Assembly: GCF_027172205.1 (NCBI RefSeq) | Contig: NC_070614.1 | Location: forward strand, 42,709,001 to 42,773,000 | Source: Podarcis raffonei | Lineage: Eukaryota; Chordata; Lepidosauria; Squamata; Lacertidae | Reading direction: 5' to 3' | DNA length: 64,000 bases | Shown: positions 1 through 12,388 of the stretch, one piece after another | How positions within the stretch are numbered: position 1 is the first letter of the stretch | Layout of the letters: the number at the start of each line of letters is the position of its first letter | Made by a program: the position numbers and the translations under genes | The notes under the pieces: generated by a model | Told to the model about the DNA's origin: nothing | Database searches by the model: none | What the model saw: the letters and a program-made list of their open reading frames with translations, nothing else

Positions 1-374
1 CGTAAGATTTCTTTTTTAAATATGCCATTCAAAATGTGACTTCATATTGCAGTCAAACCACTTTAAATCTGCCAGCAACATCAAAAATGGAAGAGAAATA
101 AAAATGGCTTGTTAAACTACCATGCTGCATGAATTCATTACTTACGCATGGTGTCTCATAGCAAAACAGGATGGCCATGTGCAGACAAATATTAGAACTA
201 CATGCGTAAACACAAGATCAAATGGGGGTAGATTAAATGAATTGGTAGAACCACTGAAACTCCAATAATTAGCCAGCCCACTGGGTATACCCAGTGGAAG
301 TCCAACTCAAAGGACAAGGTTGGCTGTGAATAGCATCATTTTAGAACATGGCTTTTAAAAATTCAACTACTTAC

Positions 375-601
375 ATATGGTCATCTGAAAGTTCCTGAGC
401 TGGGTATTTTTCAAAGGTCATGGTGTCTGAAAAGATATAGATCTGAGAAATAATACCAGCAACGATGAGGTCACCTGCCTGGTAATATTTGTGAAGAATA
501 CGGACCGGCTCTGTGACAGAACACAGAGGAAGAGGAAGAAACTTCCTGTAGCACAAACCCTGTAGCGGCAGTAATACCACCTGCAATAAAAATACTACCA
601 T
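375..601 (-). CDS. V2R gene A, exon 1 only (type 2; rest of gene lies left of window)
   Basis: First coding exon of a vomeronasal type-2 receptor. It opens with a hydrophobic signal peptide (Met-Val-Val-Phe-Leu-Leu...) and continues into the start of the ligand-binding domain, including the ILHKYYQAGDL and [11 protein letters not shown] segments. The exon ends in phase 2 at a GTAAGT donor (minus strand, at 374), the same phase as the other V2R first exons here. The remaining exons must lie at lower coordinates, outside the window. The sequence is closest to the two first exons at gene D, so this is a type-2 member. The exon itself is open. Whether the full gene is functional cannot be judged. 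Confidence 0.85.
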
Positions 602-1690
602 CTTGCAAGGGATTTTTTATTTCTGGCAAAAAATTAACTATTCTGCCATTGCTATTCAAAGGATCCTGAGTAGCAAAGCCTGACTTAAATGGTCACTCCC
701 TCAGATGATGCAAAGCCAGAATAGTACAATATATAAAAAGGGGTCACCACACTGATGAGTCTCTGTGTGTCTATATAACCAGCTCTGAATAGTTATTAAC
801 GAGACCTTCCTTTGCATATGGCCAGTCCTGAGGGTATGGGAAGAATGCTATTATGAAAAATGGGATAATTACAGGTGAGGTAATCGCTTGACTTGTGTTC
901 TAGATTCTTTGCAATATTACTAAAGAAAACATGTTTATTGCTTTTCAGCCAAAGTCTTCTCAGAGTCATTCTGAACGGGAGACCAAGAGAGTGAAGACTT
1001 CTGGGAGCAAAGATGGTTGGCTAGTCATCTACTGTTGACACTCCATTGTTAGATAGAACTATGTGGTGGTTAAGGATGGTGATAAATTATGATATGTGAC
1101 CAGTCTGCTAATTGGAAATTTCGCTTGGTATGTGAGGTGACAGCTAGCTTAAGAAGAGGTCATTTTTAATAGGCTGAAAACAAAACAAACAGCATTTTAT
1201 TATTATTTCCAACTAAGAAAGATTATTAATAGGGAAAGGTGTTCTGATTGTTAAGTTTTCATTTTGTATTATTTTTAGCGCTTCATCCCTTTTGTGAAAG
1301 TGCTGGCTTCAAAGTGAAACTGAAATCTGTGGGAAACTGTGGGAAGGAATGTGCTCCTCTGATAAGGAGAGAGACACAAGTGTTCAAGGCAGAGACTGCT
1401 AGGGTGGCAAATATACAGTTGAACATCCCCACTGAGTGTTGGCATCATGCAGCACTTATTGGATGAGCAAGTGAAGGAGCTCAGAGCTGAGATGCATAAA
1501 ATGGTGAATAAAAATTCATTAAACCTCCCATCTCCACCTTGAGATTTTCACAGAGTTAACTCTTATAAAATTAAACACCTTTATTTCCCACAGAGGAAAC
1601 ATGAAGTGGTAAAGTTACTTTCAATTTCTTGGCTACACTTTAACTGATAAAAAGAAGAAAATAAAATTTCTTAGCATACAGAACTCCTTT
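602..1690. other. 5' flank of gene A and intergenic sequence
   Basis: The part nearest the exon (about 602-990) resembles the 5' flanks of both type-2 first exons near 33.1-33.4 and 33.8-34.1 kb. It shares the stretch around the GATTCAAAGCCAGA-like segment and the stretch near AATCACTTGCTTTGA. It therefore probably contains the promoter and 5' UTR of gene A. No TATA box on the minus strand was convincing. From 1000 to 1690 I see no gene. Confidence 0.45.
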
Positions 1691-1702
1691 GTTTAAAACA
1701 TT

Positions 1703-2863
1703 CCCTCTCCTTTTTTGCAATATTTTTTATTATTTTTCAGTTACAAAAATCCAATGTAAGCTTTATTATATCAATACCAAATTACAATACCAATTCAAAT
1801 ACCAATCAGCCAGATAGCCAGTTACACAATTTAGGTGGCCCCCCATGTGCTAAATTTCAAGGTTTAATAATTCCATTTAATTCTGCTTCCAAACTGTTAT
1901 TCAGTCCACTTACCATCCAATCTTAATAATAATCCCTTATACAAAAGCTACAATCTTTTTAACTTCAATTTGTGTTGACACATTTAATAATTTATGAATC
2001 TGCAAGTGAAGCTCTCCTTTATTCTTCCTGTGTGTGGTATTTATTTTAACCAAATTATTCCCCTTTGTCCTTGCCAAATATTATGTCTATCTTGGTTATT
2101 CCTGATCCCCATCATGCCTTGTGGCATTGTTGTCTCGATGTCGTTCTAAAGAAATCTCTTCTTTTTTCAACACCTCTGGATGTAGTAGCAAAGCTCTGTC
2201 ACTACTCTTCGCCATTTCTTTTCAGTCTAGGAAAAGGAGTAGCCTCCCCGCCAAAGCCCTGGCACATCTCCAGGTTCTCCCTTCTCCGTCCAGCAAAAAA
2301 ACCCCTAGCTATTATTACTCACAGAAGAGTGATCTGGCAACCTGGCAAAGCCTTCACAAGTCCTTAAGCTCCAATTTTTCTCCGTTCAGCCAGAGATAAA
2401 GTGAAAGTTAACTCCACCCAGTTGTTATGAATTCCAAGCCCTTTAAAAATCATTCCATTTTATTTAGTTCCCTTTGGAATTGTAATCCATATCTGTATTC
2501 CCGTTTCCCCTCATCTTCACTTGCTACATAAAAAAGTTTTTGGTATTCTTGGTGGGTTTGCTGAGTCATTTATGTAACAAAATAATCTCTAATGAACAGA
2601 AGAACCTCTGCTCCTTAATGGTGTCATAGGAGGGATACCAACAAGAAAGGGATACCTTTTGCACTCAGTGCCTCCCTGCCTCCTGCATTCCATGCTGGAG
2701 CGGGAGCCAGGTACCGAGATGATCTGCAAGTGCAGCCCATTTCCCCCATCCTGGGAGAGAGTTTGCAAGATTAATTACTCTCAATCATCCTTGTTTCATC
2801 TTTGCCAATGATCTCCCATTATCGTGGGAGCTGGCTCCATCAAGGCAGCTGGAACCGGAAGCC
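1703..2863 (-). mobile_element. Probable 5'-truncated retroposon in the A/B intergenic region
   Basis: An AT-rich block begins with a T-rich run (a poly-A tail read on the minus strand) and is bounded by the 12-base repeat GTTTAAAACATT at 1691-1702 and 2864-2875, which looks like a target-site duplication. No protein match was recognised. The start resembles the T-rich starts of the minus-strand L1 copies elsewhere in the window, but the family is not assigned. Confidence 0.4.
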
Positions 2864-3171
2864 TGTTTAAAACATTTTTAATTAGCGCATACATTTTATT
2901 CTGACTTCAGCCCATTCATGATCGACTTCTCTTCCCTTCTATTAAAAGCCAGAAAGCAGCTCAATCACAGAATGTAAATTTCCACCAGCAAAGATAAAAA
3001 CTTATCTCAGTCATAAATTATAGCCACCTCAGAGATAATTACAAAAGGAAGGCTTTGGCAAACCCCATACCCTCGGGGTTTTTATGTGTTTTGGGGGTGA
3101 GAAGTTGATTCTTCCAGTCATGTCACTTAACTTTGTCAGGATTCCTGGGACCTGACAGCTTCTTGGTCTCC

Positions 3172-3300
3172 TAATAATAATAATAATAATAATAATTTAT
3201 TATTTAAACCCCACCCTTCTGGCTGAGTTTCCCTAGCCACTCTGGGCTGCTTCCAATCAAGTGTTAAAAACAATACAGCATTAAGGCAGCTTTTTCAGAG
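3172..3300 (-). mobile_element. 3' tail of an L2/CR1-type LINE with (TAA)n
   Basis: A run of AAT triplets is followed by a segment reading, on the minus strand, as GGCTAGGGAAACTCAGCC...GGGTTTAAATAATAAATTATT. The same layout recurs at 31948-32130. This is the 3' UTR and triplet tail of a non-LTR retrotransposon. Confidence 0.6.
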
Positions 3301-5677
3301 CATCAGAGGTTAATCCCCAGCTCACACTTTTCTCCGGCGTGAATGCAATATTCTATATTTATGAATGGCTATCAACAATCAACACGTCTAGAAAAAACCA
3401 TATAAGGCAGCTGCTGAACATGTGTTTGCAAATATTCTACTGCTCACAAAGAAAAAAATCACAAGATACAGCAAAGGACAGTTATTATTTCCTTAATTTT
3501 TCTTCCTTATTAGCTGTTCCCTATTGTTCAGCTCAGGCATCAGAATGATTATATAACATTTGGGGGAAAAGATGCAGCCCAGCAGCCCACCACCAGAGGC
3601 TAAGATGGAGAAGATCTCCACAGCTACCATATATTTTCCCTTGGTGCTCAGGTAGGAGGGAATAAAGGACAGCCAAACACTGCAGAAGACCAACATGCTA
3701 AAAGTGATAAACTTGGCTTCGTTGAAACTGTCCGGTAATTTCCTGGCGAGGAAAGCCACAACAAAACTCACAGTTGCCAGGCAGCTCATATAGATGAGGA
3801 CACAGTAAAACATTGCCACACTCCCCTCATTACATTCTAGTATGATTTCTTCTGTCATTGAGTGCATGTCCACATCTGGGTATGGGGGAGAGGTTGCCAG
3901 CCACACAGTACATATGCCTACTTGGACTGTGGAGCAGGAAAGGAGAATGGAGTGGCCTAGTCCTTTCCCCACCCATTTCCTCATCCTGGATTCTGGTTTT
4001 GTAGCCATGAAGGCCAAAACCACCGTGAAGGTTTTTGCCAGGACACAAGAGACAGCAGTTGAGAAGATGATGCCAAAAGCTGTTTGTCGGAGGAGGCACG
4101 TCACCTTCTCAGGTCGGCCAATGAAGAGCAATGCACAAAGGAAGCAGAGCAGGAGAGAGATGAGGAGAGCATAGGTGAGGTTTCGGTTGTTTGCAATGAC
4201 AATGGGTGTGTCGTGGTGTTTTATAAATGTACCTAGTACCAGAGCAGTGATCAAGGAAAGGGAAAGAGATAAACAGGCTAAACTGATGCCCAAAGGTTCT
4301 TCATAAGACAAGAAGCTGATATCCTTGGGTAGACATCCATCACGGTTCTTGCTTGGATATTCTTTGTCTGGGCATTTATTACAGTCATTCATATCTGGAA
4401 AAAAATAAGGAAATGACCTTTAGTTCATATCAAGTCAGCTTCCTGAAATGTTGACTTTCTGTCTGAGAACAAAAGAGCTCTGTTCACATTCAAACACAAG
4501 TTTAATACTGTCTGATACTCTGTAACATGGTATTGTTGCATTTAATCGGTTCAGAGATATTGGTCTGTAAATTGCAGAGCCAGGGCCATTCCTCCTCATG
4601 ATTTTGGAACATATCATTACACTAGCCTGGGTGTAGCCTGTGTAAGTCAAAAGGAATGAAAAGCCCCTTCTAGATTTGATTTGAACCACATACCATCCAA
4701 CTACTCTCAATGCATAGTCATTCTCATTATATTAACATATTAAGGCTATCTGAAGGGCAATGATCACAAAGAAGCAGGATCTCACACACAGTAGATCATC
4801 TCTTGTTTTGAAAATTAAATCAGCCGTCCTTACAGCAGCTTTCAATGCTAAGTACCGAGTGTGCATCTATTTAACTATTTATTTCTCTTACCATCCTGGT
4901 TTGCAATCTTCCCCTCAGCACATGGGATGCAATCGTAGCAGCAAGGTGGCTGTCCCTCCTTCACTTTCTTGCTGGATCCTGGTAGACATCTCTCAGTACA
5001 GACAGAAGGAGGCTGAGTCTATTCCATAAATGAAACAGCAGAAGGTTCATCAAGAAACTAATGAATTTGGAACCCTTTAGGTTCTTGGTCCTTTCTCTAT
5101 GTTACTAAGCTGACACAGCATTTCAGTAATATGTAATGACTATACAAAGAGCCATTTCGTCCTTTCGTATAATTAATATTAATGTTTGAAATTATGTGAT
5201 GTTCCCTCTATATTGCTCTAGGATGTGCAGTGCCCCATCTGTTAAGCAAATATTTTTCTGTCCATTAAAGTACACTTTGAAGTTACTCTAGTTTCCCTGT
5301 TTATTTTGTTATAATTGTTGCTTTTAAGTATTTTGTCCACTTGGTAGACAGCTCTAGAACTGATTTTGGTGCCAGTGGGTACATTTATTCTTGGACCCAT
5401 CTGATTCCTGGGTGTGTTCCAAATCCACGTTGTAGCTTCATGGTCTCTGAGCATGTATACCCTCTTGTGCTGGGGAAATGTACACAGAGTCTTCATTTGA
5501 CTGGAAGAAAACCTGCCCTTCTATATCCACGCCCTTTCAAAGAAAAACTGGTATTTAACCTAATGACCCACATTCAGATGATGAATTGTGTGATGCAAAA
5601 ACCACATTTGCATGGATGCTCTTGTAGTTGGGTCTGTGAATGGTTGGGATTAGGGTGAGCTAATCTATTTTTTGTTA

Positions 5678-5903
5678 CAGTGGTACCTCGGGTTAAGAAC
5701 TTAATTCGTCCTGGAGGTCTGTTCTTAACCCAAAACTGTTCTTAACCTGAAGCACCACTTTAGCTAATGGGGCCTCCCACTGCTGTCGCGCCGCTGCTGC
5801 GAGATTTCTGTTCTCATTCTGAAGCAAAGTTCTTAACCTAAGGTACTATTTCTGGGTTAGCAAAGTCTGTAACCTGAAGCGTCTGTAACCCAAGGTACCA
5901 CTG
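5678..5903. mobile_element. Tigger-like MITE in gene B intron 4
   Basis: Terminal inverted repeats beginning CAGTGGTACCTCGGGTTA are flanked by TA on both sides (5676-5677 and 5904-5905). This is a nonautonomous Tc1/mariner (pogo/Tigger-type) element. The matching place in gene E intron 4 is an empty site. Confidence 0.85.
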
Positions 5904-5965
5904 TATTTCAATTTGAATTAGGATCCCCTAAGGCATATTTACCCTGTTAGCCTTGCTTAACTGTA

Positions 5966-6327
5966 AGGTAAAGGTAAAGGTACCCCTGCCCGTACGGGCC
6001 AGTCTTGACAGACTCTGGGGTTGTGCGCCCATCTCACTCAAGAGGCCGGGGGCCAGCGCTGTCCGGAGACACTTCCGGGTCACGTGGCCAGCGTGACAAA
6101 GCTGCATCTGGCGAGCCAGCGCAGCACATGGAAATGCCGTTTACCTTCCCGCCAGTATGTGGTCCCTATTTATCTACTTGCACCCGGGGGTGCTTTCGAA
6201 CTGCTAGGTTGGCAGGCGCTGGGACCGAGCAGCGGGAGCGCACCCCGCCACGGGGATTCGAACCCCCGACCTTTCGATCGGCAAGCCCTAGGCGCTGAGG
6301 CTTTTACCCACAGCGCCACCCGCGTCC
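5966..6327 (-). mobile_element. Sauria SINE, full length, in gene B intron 4
   Basis: Read on the minus strand it has a tRNA-like head with a B box (GGTTCGAATCC type), the body motif around the CAAGTAGATAAATAGG segment, and a (CCTTTA)n tail of the BovB type. A perfect 12-base target duplication, TGCTTAACTGTA, lies at 5954-5965 and 6328-6339. Genes C (near 16236) and E (near 38857) keep the same 12 bases as an empty site, so the insertion is private to gene B. The copy is GC-rich and little decayed. Confidence 0.9.
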
Positions 6328-8479
6328 TGCTTAACTGTATTTTGTAGTAAAAGGGTTATTCTGTTTTGTAACCTCCTTAATAAAATATTTGCCTTTGATC
6401 CATGTGTGTCTTCTAGCTGTAAGATTTTGGCTCTTAATCTGGTACCTCATTGCTTTGGTCATAAACCACTCCTCAACTTGTGGCTCAAAAAACAGTGAGT
6501 ACACCTGCAGGTGGATAATGATTGCTTATTCAATACTGAATCTCTTTTGAATTAGCAAACAATGCAACCCTACCTGGTTAAACCAGCTGTGCCATGTTAT
6601 GGCATCTTCATCAAGGAGTAATGATTGGTCTGGAGGAGCTTGTGGATCTATCCTCCCAACTCTCACTCGGTGCAAACTTTGGTTGGTGAATATGATCCAA
6701 TTCACAATATCCAAGCTTGATACTGCCTCCCCATTCTGGTTGATGAAGACCACATCTCCTGCTGTATTGTTAAATGAGATGCTTCTCAGAAAGTGATGGA
6801 GCTAGATTGAAAGCAGAAAAGAAAGGGGTTTAGAAAAGACTGCAGTCTATGCAGGGAGGAGCATTTTGTTTCTATGGGAAGAACCTACAGCAAATGGTGG
6901 CGGTGATTTAGTCAATTGTCAGCGGATTCAGGCCCAAGCATGGAGAGAGTCAACCAATTTTCTTTCACACACATGCATCTCTCTCAATCTTCCTTACAAT
7001 CCTTCTTTCTCTGATTGTCCACAAATTAAATATGTTTAAGCAGCGATCTCTATCTTTCTCTCTCTCTCCCTCCCTCCCTCCCTGAGCATCTCAGAAGACA
7101 CGGCAGTGGTTTGTGACCACCAGTTCTAAGGAAGGATTTGGTTGATATCGGATAGAGGGAGTGCTGAACATCTCTCTCAACCATTACCACTGCTTCCAGT
7201 CTATGAATGGCATGGGATCTCATTGGGTTGCAAAGCTTCCATCATAACAAATGCTTTCTCCTCAAGCATGGGGCAATAACTCAAGCATGGGGCACAACCG
7301 TCATTTCCCTTCCCTATAGATTCTACAGCCATTTGCAAGCAGAAAAATATATGGGGAAATCATCTAGGATACCATCATATCAGTGCCACCTCCTACTCTG
7401 TCTGCAGAATTATAATGTCCATTCTGGGTTCTTCTTCCACATACACTAGTGCAAATGCTTGAACTCTGAGAGGAAAGAGCAAGCTGATAGAATTTTGGGT
7501 ACCCAAAAAGTGACAGGAAGTAGCAGGGCTTTGCCAGTTGTGGAAGTTCAGCCTTTACCTGCCAAAATGGTTGATTCGGATTCTTCCCTCTCCCTCCATA
7601 TGCAGTTCCTCTGTGTCTGAGTCTGGATGTGGACATGGCATGTAAAGCATGGGCCATGGCATAGACAGCACTGTGGATGCTGTAACTGTGGCCTGTCATG
7701 CTCATTTCAAAAAGGGATCCGGGAAGGTTCTCCAGCTTCTCTTCTCCAGTGCAAATATTCCCCTCTGCCTTGTCTGCAGTGTTTTCTGGGAATACACATT
7801 CAAAGGCCTGTTGCCAGAATTCCCTGATAAAACCGTCCTCATATGTGCTGGAAGGGTTTCTGTGCACAGCATACTGATGAAATCCTGGTGGGTTTCTAAA
7901 GTGAACTTCAAAGGCTATAGCGCCACTGAATATTCCTGCATCCCAGTACCTTTGAAAGACGAATGTAGCAAACTCAACCTGGGCTGTTGTTATCCATACT
8001 TTACTTTTTACATTCTTTGTCTTGTCATCATGTTTTGATATGTATGAAAGCACCATAAAAGTTGCCATGGAGTAAGATTCCCCAGAGGCAACCACTACGT
8101 TAGCTTTGCTGATAAAATTTTCTCACTTATTGTTGCACCCTGTTTTAGCATGTCAGTAATTTCAGAAAGAAAACTAAAATTGGGGATTCTTTCTATGAAT
8201 TCAAAGCAGACACCACTCTTGGTAAACATTGGGGAAATGGTTTGCACAAATCTTTCTCCATCGTTATTGTCTATTGCAATGACTCCAATCCACGTCCACC
8301 TGAAATGCAGAAGCAAAGAGAGAATTCCCTCATACTGAAGGGCTTCTGAGGCTGCCATCTGGTAGAAGGGAAGCCCTGGGCTTTTATCATTCATCACTGG
8401 AGCAGAGCCATAAATGAGCTAAAAAGTAAATGGAGGAAGAGAAGAGACAAAGTAATATTTACAGAGTTCTTTCAAACTA

Positions 8480-8710
8480 CAGTGGTACCTCGGGTTACAG
8501 ACGCTTCAGGTTAGAGACGCTTCAGGTTATAGACTGTGCTAACCCAGAAATAGTACCTCAGGTTAAGAACTCTGCTTCAGGATGAGAACAGAAATTGTGC
8601 GGCAGCAGCCGGAGGCCCCATTAGCTAAAGTGGTGGTTCAGGTTAAGAACAGTTTCAGGTTAAGAATGGACCTCTGGAACTAATTAAGTTCTTAACCTGA
8701 GGTACCACTG
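8480..8710. mobile_element. Tigger-like MITE in gene B intron 2
   Basis: Inverted ends with CAGTGGTACC and TA on both sides. The same insertion is present in partial form in gene E intron 2, and the site is empty in gene C. Confidence 0.85.
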
Positions 8711-9829
8711 TATTCATATACATTATTATGTGGTGAATCCTGTCAGTCAGACATGCCCTTTGCCACCCACCAGGGGTTGCATGCCCTTTCTCATTTATAC
8801 AAAAGACACACATGCAGATGGGCTCAAAATTGAGGTCATCTCTCATTCCTGTTTGTTAAACATTTGTTCTGTTGACCAGAGAGGGGCATTTCCCCTATTA
8901 TATTCTTCTTTTCTTTAAAAAAAAAAAAATTCCCAATCTGTCAGGGTTAAAATGAATGGAGGGACACACGATGTCCTAAACAAAGGATTGCCTAACACTG
9001 CGTTAGACATTATTTACTGCAGCCACTTCAGAACTGCCACTTGGGTCAGATGCACATTTCTGCTTTTTCTCCTTCAAGACTTCTCAGACTTCATCTATGA
9101 ACATTTATTTCACTTTGGAACCAGCTGCTGAATACTATTGCTGTTCTCATGCAGATCTGGACTGTATCTGCAATTTGCCATAACTCCAGAGTGTGTTTAA
9201 TTTGAAAGCTCTTTCCCCCTAAATATTGACATATTGGGTGTGGTGTCGTGAAGGCAAATAATTACTGTACTCTGAAATACTTGTGAATTTTCATCCTATT
9301 ACCAATTCCCCCGCTTCTCCTGCAACTCAATTCAGATACCCTTCTCGTTAAGCAGGAAATGCTGCAAATCCAAAAATGTCTGGTGAGGGTGGTGTGCATG
9401 GTTCTGCCCCAATTTCATCCTCGCCCTGAACTGGTGATACACTCTGAACTGGTTCTGTGAATTCAGCCTCATTCTCAATGCAAGCTTAGAGAGGTATCGT
9501 ACATGAGTGTCTTACCTGTGGAATCTTATAGATATCCAAAACTGTTGCCACATAAAAGGAGATTACAGAATCAAGTCCCCCAATGACCCCTGCCAGATTA
9601 TTTTCAACATCACATATATAGTTTGGGACAAATTTCTCCACCCTGGATAAAAGCAGCAGTGTGGCGAGATATGTGCTCCTTGCATTGTTATAGCTGTCAT
9701 ATAAGTGAAAGCCCAAGGTGATATTGGGTAGGATGTGAGGGTCTTCATTGATCTCCTTGACTGCAAATGCCAAGGCCACGATGTGCTGGTAAAGCTTAGG
9801 CAACACCCTAGGATGAGATTTGCAAACAG

Positions 9830-10262
9830 TATCAGAAGGAACAGATTTGAATTACAATAGTTAATCCTATTGAGTTCAGTGGAGTTGTCTCCCTGTCCAT
9901 TCCACTGCTGAGCAGGTCTTATAATCAGCAAGTTCTTCCTCATGTTTACACAGAATCTCCTTTCTTGCAACTTGAATCCATTGGTTTGCGTACTACCCTC
10001 TGGAGCAAGAGAAAACAAGCTTGCTCCATCTTCCTGGTGACAGCCCTTGAGATATTTGAAAATGGCTATGCTATATCCCCTCAGTCTCCTATTTTCATAG
10101 CTAAACATACCAAACCCCCTCAACTTTTCCTCATAAGGTTTGGCTTCCAGACCCTTGATCATATGTGTCAACCTCTTCTGCACATGTTGTAGCTTGTCAG
10201 TATCCTTCTTAAATTGTGCTGAACATAACTGAACACAATATATCAGGTGTGTTCTGCGCAGC
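9830..10262 (-). mobile_element. CR1 LINE C-terminal fragment in gene B intron 1
   Basis: On the minus strand this reads as the tail of a CR1-clade ORF2, with recognisable stretches such as [32 protein letters not shown] and FKLQERRFCVNMRKNLL. Copies sit at the same place upstream of exon 2 in genes C and E, so the insertion predates the gene duplications. Confidence 0.8.
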
Positions 10263-10640
10263 ACAGAAGAGATCTTGGGGTACTATGCTTCTGTTGATGC
10301 AGACTTTTCACACATAGCACTGGCAAACCAGGTGTTCCCCATCTTATATTTGTACAGCTGGTATTTCCTGCCTAAGTGCAGAACCTGACATTTGTCCCTA
10401 CTGAAATTCATTTTGTTAGTTTTGTCCCAGTAAAGACCTGTTAAGGCCAATGGTATCTAGACCAGGGGTTGCTAATGTGATGCCCATAGGAACACTGGAA
10501 CCCCTGGGGTCTTTCCCTGAAACATCTGAAGTCTTTTCCTGACATTTACAAAGTGTCTGAGCTCTCTCCTGCAATGACCATTCCTTATTCATGATGCAGA
10601 GATGGTGGCTGTAATTCACACAATTCTCTACTTCATAGTA

Positions 10641-10882
10641 CAGTGGTACTTCAGGTAACATAAGCATCAGGAAACATACGCTTCAGGTTACAGACTCCGC
10701 TAACCCAGAAATAGTACCTCGGGTTAAGAATTTTGCTTCAGGATGAGAACAGTAATCGTGCTCCGGCGGCACGGCAGCAGCAGGAGGCCCCATTAGCTAA
10801 AGTGGTGCTTCAGGTTAAGAACAGTTTCAGGTTAAGAATGGACCTCCAGAACAAATTAAGTACTTAACCCAAGGTACCACTG
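10641..10882. mobile_element. Tigger-like MITE in gene B intron 1
   Basis: Inverted ends and a TA duplication (10639-10640 and 10883-10884). The homologous positions in introns 1 of C (about 20105) and E (about 43075) lack the element. Confidence 0.85.
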
Positions 10883-11506
10883 TATATGCCGTCATTGTGA
10901 AACAAACTTTAGCCTAAGATCAGGAAATGAAACAATAAGAGCATTCAGCTTCTGTAAAGTTTTTTAAATTCATTTTCACTAACACTCCTGTTCAGATAAA
11001 GTCTATCAAAACCAACTGTTCAAAGGGGCTATCTCAGACACATAAATATGTATACATTTCAATACATTTATATTCATTTCCCTATCAAGAAATGGGAGCT
11101 TCTAGAGTATTCTCTTAATTCAGAAGACATTCCTATGTATTTTTACATCAGCATATGTCCCACTGAAATAAAAAGTGCTTATCCCTAGGTCAATGGGTAG
11201 AAGTTTGCAGCCTCAGCCATTATGCTGAGGCTGCAACTCTAGGTTTGATCATTCATCTGCTGTAATGAATGAGTGGCTTAGTTCTTACACAAGCTCTTCA
11301 GGCAGCGCTGGTGGGGGTTCCTCAGTCAATGTTGCTGCAGAGGAGAGGAAGCCACCATGGTAAACAATACCACCAATGAGGAACTCTCCTGGCTGATGGT
11401 ACATTTGAAGTGGACGGTGTGGACTTTGAAGCCTGCATTTTCCTATGTGAGCCTGACATGCATTGTAAGAAATCAGTTTCAGCAGCAAGACCACTAAAAC
11501 CACCAT

Positions 11507-12388
11507 CCATGCAAGGGCAACTGTTTCTTCTACACAGAAACCATGATTTCTCTGGCAATAGTATAATCAGCTTCTCCAAGATAAAAAATGTCTCATTTGA
11601 ATGGTAGTTATGTTTCCTAAGAGGATGCAATCTGGGTGTATCCCAGACACTATTTAAGTAATTCTGGTTAAGTTGCTGTATCCTTTGTGTTATGTTGCCA
11701 GTTGCCAGTGAAAATCCAGCGCGGTTTTTTTTTGAGGAGCAGCAGATTTAATTATAGCTTTGTTAATAACCAAGGAGGAATGTAGGTATTCAGAGCTAGG
11801 GATTCCCTGTGGAACTGCTGAAGGAAATGTGTTTGTCACATATTCAGGACTGTTATTTTTAATCTCCTTTCATTAGATAATAAGGGGCCAGTGGTGTATT
11901 GGTAAAGTTAGAAGTTAGAAGTTCATCACAGAAGACCTTGGAACCAATGGAGATCCCAAAATGTAGTATGGTGTAGTCAGGATGAGCAGACCTGGATTCA
12001 CACCAGCCATGTGGCATGACTGCAACCCTACACATAGTAGTTACTTGGAACTATGCTTCCATTGTTTTTAAATCACTTGTAAAATATGATGAATTTTACA
12101 ACAATATCTTTAGTAGTCTGAAATGCAACCTTTAGCTTTTAATTCAAAATTTAAAATATTTGTACAAAAGTGTTCCTTTTTAAACTTTAGTATGAGGGGG
12201 AAAGAACATCAAATTCAGAGAAGAATGAACTTGGAAGGATGGCTCTGCTATGGTTCATGCCCACATAGCTGTCTGTGTTCCTTGATGGTATCACAGTACT
12301 TTGTCAGGGGAAAGTCCAGTGAGACCAGCTACATGGGCTGCTCTATTGGATTTGGGGAACAGTTTTGTCAAACAGACTTGTTCATGCT
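11507..12388. other. 5' flank of gene B
   Basis: No gene is seen. The whole stretch aligns by eye with the sequence upstream of gene E exon 1 (about 43699-44576) and, more loosely, upstream of gene C exon 1 (20753-21375). It is the spacer between a type-1 first exon and the next type-2 7TM exon, and should include the gene B promoter. Confidence 0.6.

Larger units (their letters stand above)
3493..11506 (-). pseudogene. V2R gene B (type 1), six exons, one frameshift in exon 3
   Basis: Vomeronasal type-2 receptor (family C GPCR). Exons, all on the minus strand: 1, 11289-11506 (signal peptide); 2, 9516-9807; 3, 7559-8418 (ligand-binding clamshell); 4, 6574-6801; 5, 4892-5018 (cysteine-rich linker); 6, 3493-4394 (seven-TM and stop). 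All have GT/AG borders and phases that match paralogs C and E. Exon 3 is 860 bases, not 861: one base is missing near 8105-8110, where the paralogs read Ser-Ser-Lys-Ala-Asn. This shifts the frame to an early stop inside the ligand-binding domain. Everything else is open, and restoring the paralog length would give 875 residues. This is either a young pseudogene or a sequencing error. The 7TM exon also has Met where its paralogs have Arg in the C-terminal Pro-Glu-Leu-Asn motif. Introns hold three Tigger-like MITEs and a Sauria SINE that are absent from most paralogs. Confidence 0.85.

Noticed and set aside
3842-4174. 110-codon plus-strand frame over the gene B 7TM exon, repeated in C, E, D and F
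   Set aside because: It is the antisense shadow of the receptor exon and recurs only because that exon is duplicated.
5678-5903. Hairpin-forming GGTTAAGAAC repeats as a possible CRISPR-like or regulatory array
   Set aside because: They are the inverted ends and internal repeats of a Tigger-like MITE with TA duplications, and the window is vertebrate DNA.
6005-6347. Two overlapping ~100-codon plus-strand frames
   Set aside because: They lie wholly inside a GC-rich Sauria SINE; not genes.
9563-10264. 233-codon minus-strand frame that looks like a gene
   Set aside because: It fuses a CR1 tail with an out-of-frame reading of V2R exon 2.
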